Assembly (NCBI GenBank): GCA_020216965.1
Contig: JAIWOJ010000011.1
Location: 1 to 14,418 of the forward strand
Length of the DNA: 14,418 nt
Source: Prosthecobacter sp.
GTDB lineage: Bacteria > Verrucomicrobiota > Verrucomicrobiia > Verrucomicrobiales > Verrucomicrobiaceae
Direction of reading: 5' to 3'
The translations under genes and the position numbers were made by a program. Positions 14,105-14,418 of this stretch are shown here, one piece after another. Numbering within the stretch: the first letter of the stretch is position 1; each line of letters begins with the position of its first letter. The notes beneath the pieces are model-generated. The model did not search any database. It worked only from the letters and a program-made list of their open reading frames with translations, and was not told the DNA's origin.

Positions 14105-14295
14105 CAGAGAAAGATGGGGGTTCGGCCAGCGCCTCAACAGCTTGGCGAAGTCATGCGGTGATTGATGCTCGATGCAGCCCTTGTCGGGGTCGCGGCCCGC
14201 GGCGTCCACGGCATGCTAGACGCTACCCTTTTTGTGGTAGTCGTTGCCGATGAAGGTGGCAACTACGGTGACGATGGAGGGGGGGTAGTGCTCAT
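14105..14295 (-). pseudogene. Decayed 5' fragment of an IS110-family transposase
   Basis: The minus strand begins with ATG AGC ACT ACC at 14295, preceded by a purine-rich AGGGGGG. After a run of seven C (14279-14285 on the other strand) the reading frame shifts by one base, then continues as SIVTVVATFIGNDYHKKGSV. A TAG at 14216-14218 interrupts it. The same frame goes on as HAVDAAGRDPDKGCIEH and SPHDFAKLLRRWPNPHLSL, where similarity stops. This is the N-terminal DEDD-type domain of IS110 transposases (usual form GIDYHKK; the first catalytic Asp is kept, and the TAG probably replaced a Tyr codon). Only about 60 of the usual 350-400 codons remain; the transposase-domain C-terminus is missing. 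The assignment rests on recall of the family pattern. Confidence 0.75.
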
Positions 14296-14418
14296 GGCAC
14301 CCCCCTAGCAAACTCACTTTTCCCCAGGGAATGACGCTGGAAGCCTTGATTTTCCGTTCTTCATGTCGCCTGATCCCGTTATCCTGCGTTTTCAGCAGCC
14401 CCTTGTACTTCACCGAGA
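14296..14418. other. Sequence beyond the transposase start, no gene seen
   Basis: This stretch would be the 5' flank of the IS110 remnant or its insertion site. A minus-strand open frame from a GTG at 14413 crosses it, but only its last part, inside the transposase remnant, has coding character. No terminal inverted repeat is seen, as expected for IS110 elements. Confidence 0.4.

Noticed and set aside
14216..14413. 65-codon minus-strand frame near the right edge as a separate small gene
   Set aside because: Its second half is the transposase relic read past a frameshift, its first half has no coding character, and its stop is the internal TAG of the relic.

Overview
This is a GC-rich, gene-dense chromosomal stretch. 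It most likely comes from a verrucomicrobial bacterium close to Prosthecobacter or Verrucomicrobium. The clues are an ECF-like sigma factor placed directly before a zinc-ribbon Ser/Thr kinase, an envelope protein with BON-like repeats, almost no Shine-Dalgarno sequences, and the sequence style of the housekeeping proteins. This placement is inferred from protein style, not from a search.

Left block, minus strand (1-4476), read right to left: a membrane-anchored BON-like repeat protein, a membrane-anchored coiled-coil protein ending in a helix-hairpin-helix domain, a sigma-70-family factor, and a Ser/Thr protein kinase that runs off the left edge. The first two genes are 9 bp apart and look like one envelope module. 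The sigma factor and kinase form a regulatory pair separated by 163 bp that holds a large imperfect palindrome.

Central block, plus strand (4653-9759): trpE (tryptophan synthesis), proB (a short glutamate 5-kinase without PUA domain), a PotD-like polyamine-binding protein 4 bp after proB, then, after a palindromic spacer, dnaB (replicative helicase). The BON-like gene and trpE diverge from a 176-bp region. It carries a (CCTGC)4 repeat touching the trpE start codon.

Right block, minus strand (9785-13947), read right to left: a YugP-type zinc metallopeptidase, cdsA (CDP-diacylglycerol synthesis), dxr (MEP isoprenoid pathway) and a tRNA-dihydrouridine synthase. The cdsA-dxr pairing is a widely conserved lipid and isoprenoid neighbourhood. 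The 188-bp spacer between them holds two opposed arrays of a 7-bp repeat. They could fold into a long stem just ahead of the dxr start. The dihydrouridine synthase gene carries a small CGCAGATT repeat inside a linker.

Right edge (13948-14418): no intact gene. It holds an AT-rich hairpin and a decayed 5' fragment of an IS110-family transposase with a frameshift and an in-frame stop.

No tRNA, rRNA, CRISPR array or complete mobile element was seen. I did not find a clear new defence or biosynthetic system. The most unusual signals are the inverted heptad arrays before dxr, the envelope pair with an HhH domain, and the palindromic spacers.
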